Source: Ctena decussata
Lineage: Eukaryota > Mollusca > Bivalvia > Lucinida > Lucinidae
Assembly (NCBI GenBank): GCA_963989385.1
Contig: OZ022515.1
Coordinates: forward strand, 5,426,803 to 5,490,802
Length of the DNA: 64,000 bases
Direction: 5' to 3'
This document shows, in pieces, positions 20,193-31,745 of the stretch. Numbering within the stretch: the stretch's first letter is position 1; each line of letters begins with the position of its first letter. The position numbers and the translations under genes are program-made. The notes beneath the pieces are model-generated. The model was given only the letters and a program-made list of their open reading frames with translations, was not told the origin of the DNA and ran no database searches.

Positions 20193-21423
20193 TACGGGAC
20201 GGTTCGTGCCAAAACCAGTTCGTACCGGGACGTTTCGTCCCAAATGTCCGTTTTTACTGGGACGTTTCGTCCGGGACGTTTCGTCCCACACTTAAATTTA
20301 AAACATTTTAATACCATATTTATTGGTTATTGAAAAATACAATATTCTATTCAGTTTTAATAAATTGCACACTTTCAAATGGTTTTCAAACGTATTAAAA
20401 CATAACACAGATCGAATATATATCCAAAATGTTATCTTTACCGGGACATTTTGTCCGAAACGTATTGTCCAATATTTTATAGGTAACTGTATGACCATTT
20501 AGCACAGAGTAAAATACAATATATTCCAATTTCGCATGAGTAACTCAATTGATTTTATGAGTATTTACCTCCCATGAGAAAATGTTTGAATTCAGGACGT
20601 CTCTTGAAGCGATTTTAATGCAATTTGAGACCATTTTACTTGTGAAACTCCATTTATTTTTATGAGTATTTGCTGTATTTCAAATGCTTACCCCAGCTTT
20701 TGAAGACTGTCAAAGGCGATCCCCGAGTGCCGACGGTTCGAGTGGGGGAGAGAACGAGAGGGGACGGTATGGGGGATTTGGAGGACCTCCCCCGAGAAAT
20801 ATTTTGAATTCAGGACGTGTCTAGAAGCGATTTTAATGCATTTTGAGACCAAGGCAAAGAAGGAATAACAGAAAAAAGTGGTCCGGCCAATACCATATTC
20901 GGCCGAATGAAAAAAAAGTGGTAGGGCCAATGCCATATTCGGCCGAAAAAGTGGTCCGCTAATGACGGCCTTGATATTTACAAGTCAAAGAAATCAAATA
21001 TTCTATTAAAGAGCATGTTAAAAATTACCAAGAAACACGTTCAAATTATGTATCAGATACAATGTCAATGTGCATTTTGTGTACATCATTTAATTGAGTC
21101 CTTCTAACAAATTCCAGCGCAATGAGCATATCAGAGTTCACTGTATAGCATGGCAAAGTCACAAAGTAGCAAAAGAAAAGAAACCCATTAATTATTAACA
21201 TTTACGTAAAATTTATTTTTAATATAATACCAGTATACTATCACAAGCTATTCCAAAATTCAGAAGTCAATAAAATAATGCATTAAATATACTTTTGGCA
21301 TAAAAAGATCATGGGACGAATCGTCCCGAAAAGTGGGACGAAACGTCCCGGACGAAAAATCGAGGCGAATCGTCCCGGACGAAACGTTCCGGTACGAACT
21401 GGTTTTGGCACGAAACGTCCCGG
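20193..21423. mobile_element. TIR element with GGGACG/CGTCCC ends
   Basis: The left end (ACGGGACGGTTCGTGCCAAA) is matched in inverse at the right end (TTTTGGCACGAAACGTCCCG). Inside each arm the GGGACGTTTCGTCC word is repeated several times, so the TIRs are built of short tandem repeats. The core (20,290-21,300) is AT-rich and has no transposase. It contains a duplicated GTCCGGCCAATACCATATTC / TAGGGCCAATGCCATATTCG. It lies within the 1,592 bp that copy B lacks. Confidence 0.72.
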
Positions 21424-21614
21424 AACATATTGGAGTCAATCAGTGGCAAGAAATTTTATCTAATACGGAAACTATAGTTCAACTACTACTGGATAGCAGC
21501 CGTTTTAGTCACCTGATTCAGGACAGAGCATTAGTAAACATCACAAAAGCTACGACAGAGCTGTGTTATAGACTGCATATTGAAAGATTGAACAAAAGTG
21601 AAGGTTATAAATAA
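21424..21614 (+). other. Unrecognised 63-codon open stretch beside the TIR element
   Basis: In one frame from 21,426 to the TAA at 21,612 it reads an Ile/Leu-rich peptide (VNQWQEILSNTETIVQLLLD ... CYRLHIERLNKSEGYK) with protein-like composition and predicted helices. No family was recognised. It is absent from copy B. It may be the C-terminal piece of a transposon ORF or an exon fragment carried in. Confidence 0.3.
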
Positions 21615-22255
21615 GCCCTCCTACAAGTGTGTACATATTCCTTCATGGATTATTCCAGTTTTACATCAATCAGTTTTAAAAGCGCCCTCTGAAACTCTAA
21701 ATCATAAGTACTAAGTTTTACTCAAGAAGATTCTTGAGGTGTTCCTTAATGGAAGCTTATACGAAGAAAAGAAAGAAGACCGATACGAGCACCAGTACTG
21801 ATGCATTTTCCTCTTCGATTTCCTGAATATTTCATAAACAAGATAGCTGCGCACTCTCGACTGAGACTGCCTATAACGTACAGGCCTAGTTCAAATGATT
21901 TCTGTTCTTACCAGCTGATAAACAACCTGTTTAAATCAATAAATCCTCTTTGAAGCGACGAAATGTTACCAATGGCCGATTGAAAATAGCCGCGTTGCCG
22001 AGCGGTATCATGTGATCAACTTGGCCAATGAAATTCTTTCCTGCCGTCGCCAAGGTAGATTGGTTCTTTACCTAAAAAGTAGTCATATCTATTGATTATT
22101 GGCCAGCATGGGACCAGTTTATCGCGAAGGTAGCCGAGGTGGACCGAATGGGCAAAATCTGAGGCGTGTTCCTTGCTTGATCATCGCAAAAGCATTGAAA
22201 TGCAAGCGTTTTCTCGATCGTGCGCCTATGGGGAGCACGACAAACGAACTAACAA

Positions 22256-22317
22256 CCTCAGTCTATAGTCGTGCGTTTCGCACGACGACGCTTTGCGTCG
22301 TTGGGAACGCACGTATA
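22256..22317. repeat. Terminal hairpin of block A
   Basis: GTCGTGCGTTTCGCACGACG folds on itself, followed by ACGCTTTGCGT and TGGGAACGCACGTATA, the inverse of the block's left-end 16-mer. The same hairpin occurs at 38,119-38,187. Confidence 0.75.
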
Positions 22318-22611
22318 AACAAAGGTTTGCTCATGACGTGGCTTATATGGAATTCAACCACTGTATTTATTTGTATGTAATTCTTTAAATGGTATAGCCT
22401 TATTTATTTACTTAATTATTATAGAATTATATATTAACAAAAATTATTATTATTTTTTTATTATTATTATTATTATTTTTTTTTATTATTTCTTTTCATT
22501 AATAGATTTACTTATTATCTATTTATTTCTGTTTGTGTTTTGTTTGGTATTTAATTAATTTTGATGTAATTGTTTATTCTTTTATTTATTATACTTATGT
22601 ATTTATACTGG
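22318..22611. repeat. AT-rich, (ATT)n microsatellite
   Basis: ATT/TTA trinucleotide runs at 22,440-22,495 and tracts of TTTATTTA. No gene. Confidence 0.8.
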
Positions 22612-22853
22612 GCCCGAGGTTATAAAACTTTTTTCATGCTCAGCTGAGTTGAGCATGAAATTTTACCTGCTAATAAATAGCAAATTACTGATAAGTACGG
22701 CTGTTTTCTTGCTCAGTTTGGCGGAGTATGAAGTTTTCTCTGCTTATGAATATGAAAATGCCAACATTAGTTGGCATTTTCATATTTAGCAGCAGAGAAA
22801 ATTTCATGCTCAGCTCAGTTGAGCACGAAAAAAGTTTTATAACCTCGGGGCCA
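22612..22853. mobile_element. TIR MITE of the GCTCAGC family
   Basis: Ends CCCGAGGTTATAAAACTTTT and its inverse (AAAGTTTTATAACCTCGGGG). The interior is made of inverted modules: TTCATGCTCAGCTGAGTTGA, TGCCAACATTAGTTGGCA and a TATGAAAATGCC arm. A relative was split by the large LTR element (38,414-38,544 and 55,386-55,835). Confidence 0.82.
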
Positions 22854-22917
22854 GGTTTATTGGTTTATTTATTTATGTATATTTATCCTGATCTATTTAG
22901 TTATTTATTTATTTATA

Positions 22918-23565
22918 CTTAATAATGAGAGTGTGGTTGTCCATGTTGAAATGAGAATTTTGTGCCTTTTGGTCAATTGTGACGTAACGTCGTTTGGCGG
23001 TTAGGATTCTGTATGCCTTCATTTGGTGTACTGGAAGTGACGTCACGTCATCATTGTCTCTCATATCATAACAACTTTTCAAAATGGTGGTTAAGTCATG
23101 TAGTTGTCTGTATAAATTGAATTTGTTTCTTGAAAAAGGCCAAGTGGCATAAAAATTGAAAAAGAGTGACTGATGAAATAAATTATTAAAAAAAAGAAAA
23201 TTTACCAGACCTGAAAGCAATCCTAATATTTTCAATAGTTTCTTGTCAAGCGAACTGATTCAACACCATAGTAACCAGAAGCTTAGACTGATTCCTGGAG
23301 CCTCATAAACGTCTCAGTCCTGTCAAAGGAACCTCGAATATATTGTAGACGTAGTAGTATAAGCTGGCACTACGACCATACTCGACAAAACTCGGCCACA
23401 GTAGACGGGCGTGGCCGTAGTGCCACCCTGTAGTACTTCTAGTTGGAACCCTAAGAAAAAAAATATGTGAGAGACGGAAATGGCAGAACATGCATACTTC
23501 ACAGATTTTCGGGAGGCCTTCGATAGTGTATGTGATGTAAAAGCAATGGAAAATGGACCCCAGCA
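22918..23565. other. Spacer between the two large blocks, no gene
   Basis: Several 60-108-codon frames on the minus strand have no domains. It contains a repeat of the spacer found at 13,270-13,310 (AAAATTTACCAGACCTGAAA at about 23,196). Confidence 0.45.
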
Positions 23566-23567
23566 GG

Positions 23568-23662
23568 CACATGAAGTCATACCGACGTCGATGCGACGTA
23601 CAACGTAATTACGTCACATCGACGACGTTTCGACGTCAGTTCGACGTCATGTGCCCGCTGGG
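23568..23662. mobile_element. CCCAGCAG MITE with GACGTC interior
   Basis: Bounded by CCCCAGCAGGCACATGA and TCATGTGCCCGCTGGG. The interior is a run of CGACGTCGATGCGACGT half-sites, as in the 11.6-kb relatives. Confidence 0.8.
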
Positions 23663-23742
23663 ACAATTCTGGGATTTTCTACGGAAACATCACAGACGAA
23701 TAATATGAATTAAATAGGTGTTCCTATATACGTGCGTTCCCA

Positions 23743-25770
23743 TCCACTTGATATGGCTACTTCTTAAGATGGATGTATATAACGATGTTTAGGCCAAAAT
23801 TTATATGTCTGTGAAAAATGTAGGTGGATGTAGGGTTCTTTTCTCTGCAAATCTTCTGATGATGGTTTATATTTGAACCAAGTTTTGTAAAAATATCTTC
23901 AACGGTTATAAAGTTACAGAGGGAACACCATTTCTATACTGAAAAATTACAAAGGGGCATAATTGCATTAAAAATGTAGGCAGAGCTACTGATCTTGTTT
24001 TTCTGCACATCATTTGAGGATGCTTTATAATTGAACAAAATTTCATGAAAATATCTTTAATTAAAGCAAAATGTACTATTTTCAATGCTCAAAAGGGCAA
24101 AATGTACTATTTTCAATGCTCAAAAGGAATAACTACAAAAAATCCGGAATAACTGTCTTGTTTCCTTCACATCTGTGTAAATTTCATGAAAATATCTCTT
24201 TAGGTTTTTAAGATACAGAACATATGGATCTTGTTCTCTGCACATTGTCTGATGCTGCTTTATATTTGTATAAAAATTGCTGAAAATATTTATTACAGTT
24301 TTAAAGTTTTTAAAGAACAAACATGATTTACATACTTAAATTTACAAAGAGGCATAATTCCATAAAAAGTGTAGATGAAGTTACAGTACTTGTTCACTGC
24401 ACATTGTCTGATGTTTTATATTTGTACCAAGTTTCACAAAAATAACTCATATACCGGTAGTTTCAGAGCTATGGAGCAAACATGATTTCCATACTAAAAT
24501 TTTCAAAGAGGCATAATTCTGTAGTAAATGTAAGCAGGATTTTCTCTGCCCATCAAGTCATGATACTTTAATGTTGTACTAACTTTTGGTTGGTTGGTTG
24601 ATTTGATGTTTAACTTCCACGGTTAACAGCTAAGGTCATGTCAGGACGGTCAGTTTATCCTAACCACACCATTCCTGGGCAGACTTAGACCTCCTAGGCG
24701 CATAACCAGTACTAAGTGCACATACTTTCGCCAGTAACTGACAACTGCCCTTCTTGAATCAGCGGAAGGAGAAACGGTACTATGTTTTGCGAAAATATCT
24801 CATATAGTTTCAGAGTTATGGAGTGGACACAATTTCCATACTAAAATTTACAAAGGGGCATAATTCCATGAAAATGTAGGTGGAATTACGATTCTTGTTC
24901 TCTGCACATCCTCTGATCATGCTCTATATTTGTACTAAGTTTCATAAAAAATATCTCATAAAGTTTTAGAGATATGGAGCAGACACGATTTCCATACTAA
25001 AATTTACAAAGGGGCATAATTCCATAAAAAATGTCTGATGATGCTTTATATTTGTACCAAGTTTCGTGAAATAATCTCCATCGGTTACAGAGTTATTGAG
25101 CGGACACAATTTCCATACTAAAATTTTCAAAGGGGCATAATTCTGTAAAAAATGTAGGTGGAGCAACAGGTTTTGCTCTCCACACATCCTCTGATGATAC
25201 TCTATATTTGTACTAAGTTTCATGAAAATATCTTGTACAGTTGTAGAGTTATGGAGCGGACATGATTTCCATACCTAAATTTACAAAGGGGCATAACTCC
25301 ATAAAAAATATAGGTGGGGTTACGGGTCTTGCTCTCTGCATGTCGTCTGATGATGCTTTAAATTTGTACTAAGTTTTGTTAAATTATCTCTGTCGGTTAT
25401 AGAGTTATTGAGCGGACACGATTTCTAAACTAAAATTTTCAAAGTGACATAATTCCGTAAAAAATGTAGGCGGAGTTATGGGTCTTGCTCTCTGCATGTC
25501 GTCTGATTATGCTATATATTTGTACCAAGTTTCGAGAAATTATCTCAATCTGTTACAGAGTTATTGAGCGGACACGATTTCCATACTAAAGTTTTCAAAG
25601 AGGCATAATTCCGTAAAAATTGTAAGTGGAGTTACGGGTCTTGCTCTCTGCACATCGTCTGATCATGTTTTATATTTGTACCAAGTTTTGTGAAATTATC
25701 TCAATCTGTTACAGTTATTGAGCGGACAGGATTACCATACTAAAATTTTCAAAGGGGTATTATTCTGTAA
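23743..25770 (+). repeat. Tandem core array, copy B (left part)
   Basis: Same 155-bp units as 14,240-16,663, interrupted by a truncated SINE (24,582-24,776) and by the 2.4-kb element at 25,771-28,157. It resumes at 28,158-28,352 and ends with the GTCTCCGACCCC...GGGGGAGAC hairpin. Confidence 0.8.
24582..24776 (-). mobile_element. 5'-truncated SINE, family A
   Basis: Flanked by GTACTA on both sides (24,576-24,581 and 24,777-24,782); copy A shows the empty site. On the minus strand it lacks the tRNA head and ends in a (CCAA)n tail, as expected for a LINE-mobilised SINE. Confidence 0.8.
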
Positions 25771-28157
25771 ACAAGAGGGCCATGATGGCCCTGGATCGCT
25801 CACCTGAGTATCCTGTGAACTTAACCTCAGAAACATCCATACGTCCAACAGACAGAGTTTCACAAAGATTCAATGGAAAATGAACCCTTTATTGTGTACC
25901 TAAGGTTTTTATAAGATTTAACCTAATGACCTTGTTTTTGACCCCACATGACCCAGTTTCAAACCTGGTCTAGATTTCTTGGATATAAACATTCTGCAAA
26001 AGTTCATGAATATCAGATCAAAACTGTGCCCTCTAGAGCGTAAACATTGCTTTTCTAAGGTTTGACCTAGTCTTTGACCCGACATGACTAAGTTGCACCC
26101 TTGGTCCAGATTTGTAGGAGAAAAACAATTTGACTAAGTGTCATGAAGATTAGAACAAAACTGTGTCCTCTAAAGCATTCACATGGTTTTTCTAAGAACT
26201 GACCTAGTGAGCTAGTTTTTGACCTGACATGGCCCAGTTTCAAATCAGGTCTAGATTTCATAAAAATAAACATTCTGACAAAGTTTCATGTAGATTATAT
26301 CATAACTGTGCCCTAAAGAGTGTACACAACGTTTTTCTAAGATTTGACCTAGTGACCTAGTTTTTGACCCCACATGACCCAGTATCAAAGTTGGTCTAGA
26401 TTTCATTCAGATAAACTTTCTGACCATGTTTCATGATGATTGGATCGTAACTGTGCCCTCTGATTCATTCTAAGATTTATTCCTATTTTTAGCTCTGGCG
26501 GCCATTTTGTATAGCAGAGTGGAACCGTTTCACCAATTTTTGTTTAGAACCATGAGTCAAACACTTCTGTGAAATTATTTTGAAATCGAGCCATTGGCTT
26601 TAGAGAAGGTGTCGTTTAAAGGTTTTTGTATATTTAGCTCTGGTGGCCATTTTGTTCAGCAGAGCTAAACCATTTTAGCAATTTTGGTAGAGGGTCTCCT
26701 AAGGAACATTTCTGTGAAATTATTTCAAAATCTACCCAGCAGTTTTGGAGGCGAAGTCATTTAAAGGTTTTTTCTATTTTTAGCTCTGGCGGCCATATTG
26801 TTCAGCCGAGCAGAACCGGCAGAGCAATTTTGGTAGCAGGACTCCTAGAGAACATTTCTGTGAAATTATTTCAAAATCTACCCAGCAGTTTTGGAGGCGA
26901 AGTCGTTTCAAGGTTTTTTCTATTTTTAGCTCTGGCGGCCATTTTATTCAGCGGAGCGGAACCGTTTTAGGAATTTCGGTAGAGGGTGTCTTAAGGAACA
27001 TTTCTGTGAAATTATTTCAAAATCTGCTCAGCAGTTTTGGAGGCAAAGTCGTTTAAATGTTTTTCTATTTTTAGCTCTGGCGGCCATTTTGTTCAGTGAA
27101 GTGGAACCGTTTTAGCAATTTTGGTAGAGGGTTTCCGTAGAAACATTTCTGTGAAATTATTTTAAAATCTGCCCAGTAGTTTTGGAGGAGAAGTTGTTTA
27201 AATGTTTTTCTATTTTTAGCTCTGGCCGCCATATTGTTAAGCGGAGCGGAACCATTTGAGAAATTTTGGTTAAGGGCCTCCGTAGAAACATTTCTGTGAA
27301 ATTATTTCAAAATCTGCCGAGCAGTTTTGGAGGCGAAGTCGTTTAAATGTTTTTCTATTTTTAGCTCTGGCGGCCATTTTGTTCAGCCGAGCTGACTCGT
27401 TTTAGCAATTTTGGTTGAGGGTCTCCCAAGAAACATTTCTGTGAAATTATTTTAAAATCTGCCCAGCAATTTTGGAGGAGAAGTCTTTTAAAGGTTTTTC
27501 TATTTTTAGCTCTGGTGGCCATATTGTTCAGCGGAGCGGAACCGTTTGAGCAATTTTGGTTAAGGGCCTCCTAAGGAACATTTCTGTGAAATTATTTAAA
27601 AATTCGTCCAGCAATTTTGGAGGCGAAGTCGTTTAAAGGTTTTTCTATATTTAGCTCAGGCGGCCATTTTGTTCAGCAGAGCGGAACTGTTTAAGCAAAT
27701 TTGGTAGAGGGTCACCTAAGAAACATTTCTGTGAAAATACATCAAAATCTGCCCAGCAGTTTTGGAGGAGGTCGTTTAAAGGTTTTTCTATTTTTAGCTC
27801 TGGCGGCCATTTTGTTCAACGGAGCGGAACCGTTTGAGCAATTTTGGTAAAAGGCCTCCTAAGGAACATTTCTGTGAAATTATTTCAAAATCTGCCCAGC
27901 AGTTTTGGAGGAGAAGTTGTTTAAAGGTTTTTCTATTTTTAGCTCTGGCGGCAATATTGTTCAGCAGAGCGGAACCGTTTTAGCAAATTTGGTAAAGAGT
28001 CCCCCAAGGAACATTTCTGTGAAACTATTTCAAAATCCGTCGAGCAGTTTTGGAGAAGAAGTCGTTTAAAGCAAAAGTTGACGACGGACGAACGACGGAC
28101 GACGGACAAAGACCGATCACAATAGCTCACCTTGAGCACTTCGTGCTCAGGTGAGCT
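25771..28157 (+). mobile_element. Pearl/HINE-like element with 145-bp tandem cores
   Basis: The insertion is defined by the empty site in copy A, in an A-rich target and with no clear target duplication. It starts AAGAGGGCCATGATGGCCCT, a palindrome, followed by CGCTCACCTGAGT. About 11 tandem units of about 145 bp fill 26,490-28,070 (each with TTTTTAGCTCTGGCGGCCAT and CATTTCTGTGAAATTATTTC). Then come GACGGACGAACGACGGACG and a 34-bp hairpin (AGCTCACCTTGAGCAC / GTGCTCAGGTGAGCT, 28,124-28,157) followed by AA. The lack of target duplication, the 3' hairpin and the end in CTAA fit a rolling-circle (Helitron/Helentron-derived) element; this is inference. No Rep/helicase. Confidence 0.75.
26490..28070 (+). 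repeat. 145-bp satellite array inside the pearl-like element
   Basis: Eleven or so head-to-tail units with GGAGCGGAACCGTTT, AGCAATTTTGGT, GGAACATTTCTGTGAAATTA and GCAGTTTTGGAGGCGAAGTC in each. Divergence between units is modest. Confidence 0.92.
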
Positions 28158-28394
28158 AAAAATATAAGTGGAGTTACCGGTCTTGCTTTCTGCATGTCGT
28201 CTGATGATGCGTTATATTTTTACTTAGTTTCGTGAAATTGTCTCAATCCGTTACAGAGTTATTGAGCGGACACGGTTTGTGACAGACCGACGGACAGTCA
28301 GACGACCAGGGCAAAAACGATATGTCTCCGACCCCTTTAGGGGGAGACATAAAAAATAATCGTACATACCTTCCTATTAAAGCTTTATATCTAA

Positions 28395-31300
28395 GGCCCA
28401 ATTTCACGTCGGCGAATCATTTCTTGGGGATTTAAACTGTGGTGGCGACTTCGCTAAACTGCCTATAAAACCACGGTTTAAATCGATTTCACGTGTGCAA
28501 AATTTACCTGATTCAGTAAAACCATGGTTTTACCAAGTTGATTATTCTTTCATTTAAGAAATCATGTAAAATGGACTCGCAAAGGATCTAGTATGCGCAA
28601 AGGAATTATAGAAACTTCAGAAGACACGCCTTTTTAATAGCGCAGCAAGATATCGCAGCAGAACAAGGGCTGCCTCTGAAAATATTATTTTTTGGTAGCG
28701 CATGGTAACTAGCACCATTATGAAGGCACCACCCTCACTCATGTCACGCCTTCTTCGGGACGCATTGGTTAAAGAGGCTTAGTGGGGGCCGCCTGCGCTC
28801 GCTATTTACATGTAATACGTAGGCATCTGTTACTTTATTTTTGCAGCTACAATGTCTTGCGGAAGGTATCAGTTAGAGTTCGGCCGTAGCTTATTGAGAC
28901 GTTCACACTTCATTTCTCTATCAAAAGCTCCAGATTCAGCAACACAGTAGAAGTCAAATACAGAAACGCGTGCTTGTTGCCCCATATATGGTAAAAGTAC
29001 GTTTATATTAGTAGGGCAGCGGAAAAAATGCCACCCCAGATAATCTCAGCATTTTGTAGCACAGCTGAACTAGGGCTAGTTTAGAACACTTCACTCTGGT
29101 AGCACATCTGAACCAGCGCTGATTCAGAAGACATTACCCTTCAGCAGGGCAGCGAAATTGGTGCTACTTGTTCTTTAGAAGTGATCAATCTTATGTATCC
29201 TCATACAAACATCTTGTAAAGTAGCACTTTTTCCGCTGCACTACTGAAGGATGGTATCTTCTGAAGTAGCACTACATGTAACTGCTACAGTAACTGCTAA
29301 ATTGGATGCCATCTGATATACTAAAGATCTAGCTCCGTTGCGCGACTAAAAGGGGATTTAATCTGAAGGAGCGCTACAAAAGAGTGATGTTTCCAGAAGT
29401 AGCGCTACTTCCGCTACCCTGGTGAGTGGTAGTGTCTTCTGAACTAGCGCTTGTTCGTCCCCGCCACTAAAGGGTGGTTTGATTTTGTTTCTTTTTTTTT
29501 TTTTTTTTTTTTCTTTGAAGAAGCGCTACTTCTGCTGCGCTTCTAAAAGGAGACAGACTTACTTCTGCTGTAATGCAAGATTAACCTGAAGCAGCACTTA
29601 TTATGCTGCTGTTCTGAGATGTGTCTTATGATTGTATGTACACTTTGCCTAATGCCATCCCCATCCTTGAAAAACGAAACCCCTAGCTAGCCAGTAATTT
29701 ACATGCAAAATACATAGCATCACTTATTCGAATGAGCAGTATACTCTGTTCAACATACTTCCGCAGACCGAGGATGGCCAAACATGTTATTTTTATCGGC
29801 AAGCTAAGTAAGGACAAGCTGACAAGGATAAAAACGGACACCCCGAAAGTGAGAAAAAAAGGGATAAAAAACATGGGAGGCATTAATGAAACAATTTAAT
29901 GCGAAGCCGATTTAATCATGCACAGTAGAAGAAAAAAACTGGAAAGCTAAATTGTAGGAACTAGAAAATTGTCTCTGTAAGATACGAACGATGCCCCGGT
30001 ACAGCGCCAGTCACAGGGCCGTGTACATCCCTAAAGCATCTTTTAAAGACAAACACTATTTACAGGGAATCCATTGGAAACAGGAACAGTTGTTTATATA
30101 AACTCCATAATCCTATAATGATTAAGTTCGAAAGGCCGTAATCTGTCAAAATTGAATTTATTTATATAAAAAGCCACATGCACATTTTTATTATGCCCTA
30201 ATATGTGTTTATTTTCTTTCTTTTTTCTTTTTTTTTTCAAAAAGAATTCATTGAAAACAGTAAGAGAACTTGATTACAACTTCATATCCTATAGTGCAAA
30301 ACAGCTGCCCAAAATGAATAAGATAAAGATTTACTCCCTTTATCCCTTTATAATAATAACAAAACTGATTTGATGAAATATTTCATGCAATACCTCCGAC
30401 ATGGTCTAACTATACATTTGAATTAGAGTTTAGATAATAATATTTGATAAAAGTGACTTTAAACAAAAATTAAGATATTTTTTGTATACAATCGCGGACC
30501 GCGGTTGAAATCGCATTATTGGACAAAACTAATTTATTCATACGTCACAATCACGTGCACGAATAAGAAAAATACCTCTACATGATAACATGACACACGT
30601 GGTCAAAATCGATATTCTTACAGGCCGTGAGGAAATAGGTAACTTGCATTTTTATTTGAAGATTATTTTTCATTCCAAATTTATCGAATAAATATGCATT
30701 TTCACAAAACTTTTACGGTTAATTATAAGACTACTACATTTTGTCTAACGAAATTTTGTTAAAATATTTGTTTCTGAAAACATGAAATAAATGAGGGAGA
30801 CAATCTTTAATCAGGCCGTAATTCTGTCAAAACAAATTTTTACTCTAACAAAAATCTGCATGCACATTTTCATTATGTCCATTGCAAGTATGCCAGGTTT
30901 GAAAAAGGTGCATTTAAAACTGTGGGAGGAGTTGATTACACAAACGCAATAACCTATAATATGAAAAAAAAACTTGTTGAAAAGCCGTTCCAGGGCCTGT
31001 TACAGGGCTGGATCAAGGAATTTTGGTAGGGGGTTCAAATTAGCTGAGGGTGGTTTGAATAATGCAGTTTGACCAATTTTTCCTGAAATTCCCCATGAAA
31101 ATTGAATAATTTAGGCTGAAGAGGGCGTTCATGTGAACTCCGAACCCCCTCTGGATTCGCCACTTTGTTAAGTTGTAGGTCCTCCACCCGGTGCTTGTGA
31201 GCCAATCCAGCCTTCGCAGTTCTGTTCTTTGTGAAACAAAACTGTTTTACAAATTATGCACCATCGTAATATTCAAAAAAGGGGCAAGTCTTTGAAAATG

Positions 31301-31742
31301 ATTTCTTGGGCTCTTTGAAACATTAATGAGCCGTGACATGACAAAACCAACAAAGTGTGATCAGAGTCTTGGCTGTGCGCTTAAAGGGTAGCTAAAGATC
31401 GTAGCATAACCATGCGAACAGCGAAGACTGATCAGACTTGGCGGATGCCCAGGCTGATCCGAGTCTTTGCTGGGTGCACATACCTTTGTTTTGTCATGTC
31501 GCGGCTCATTGTGCATCACGAATATCATTTATGTCGAGAAAATCATCATAGTCATCCTTTTTTCTCATATAATCAATGTTTGTCAGTCCTTAATCTTTCA
31601 TTTTTCGACGCTCAAAATGATCCGTAGTTTTATTCACAATTAAAAATAATCTTTGAACGTGAAATTCATTCCGAAGATTATCTGTGAAAATAAGCAACCA
31701 ATAGCTTTAATTCTCGGTTTATGGGCGACGTGAAATTGGGCC
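28395..31742. mobile_element. 3.35-kb PIF/Harbinger-like element, non-autonomous
   Basis: Defined exactly by comparison with copy A, which has one TAAGGC where copy B has TAA-element-TAA. Ends GGCCCAATTTCACGTCG and CGACGTGAAATTGGGCC. A 3-bp TAA target duplication (28,392-28,394 and 31,743-31,745) and a GGCCC terminus are the signature of PIF/Harbinger elements. No transposase or Myb-like ORF is present (longest frame 71 codons). It contains a run of imperfect AGTAGCGCTACTTCYGCT-like repeats (28,640-29,600), a T run at 29,489, two related stretches at 30,133 and 30,814 (AGGCCGTAAT...TGTCAAAA) and a foldback MITE (31,328-31,507). Confidence 0.82.
31328..31507. mobile_element. Foldback MITE (GAGCCGCGAC family), internally deleted
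   Basis: 180 bp. It retains both ends (GAGCCGTGACATGACAAAAC and GTCATGTCGCGGCTC) but has lost part of the left arm. Nested in the Harbinger-like element. Confidence 0.8.
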
Positions 31743-31745
31743 TAA

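Larger units (their letters stand above)
14203..22317 (+). repeat. Large duplicated block, copy A
   Basis: From TATGAATTAAATAGG at 14,203 to the end of a terminal hairpin at 22,317 the sequence is closely matched, in the same orientation, by 23,705-36,154. Copy A is bounded by inverted 16-mers: TATACGTGCGTTCCCA at 14,227-14,242 and its reverse complement at 22,302-22,317. Copy A has private material at 15,645-16,081, 19,518-19,669 and 20,190-21,781. No protein-coding gene was found. It could be one very large non-autonomous element or a segmental duplication. Confidence 0.85.

Noticed and set aside
26490..28070. Regular 145-bp array resembling a CRISPR array
   Set aside because: Units are contiguous with no spacers, far too long, and in a eukaryotic pearl-like element.
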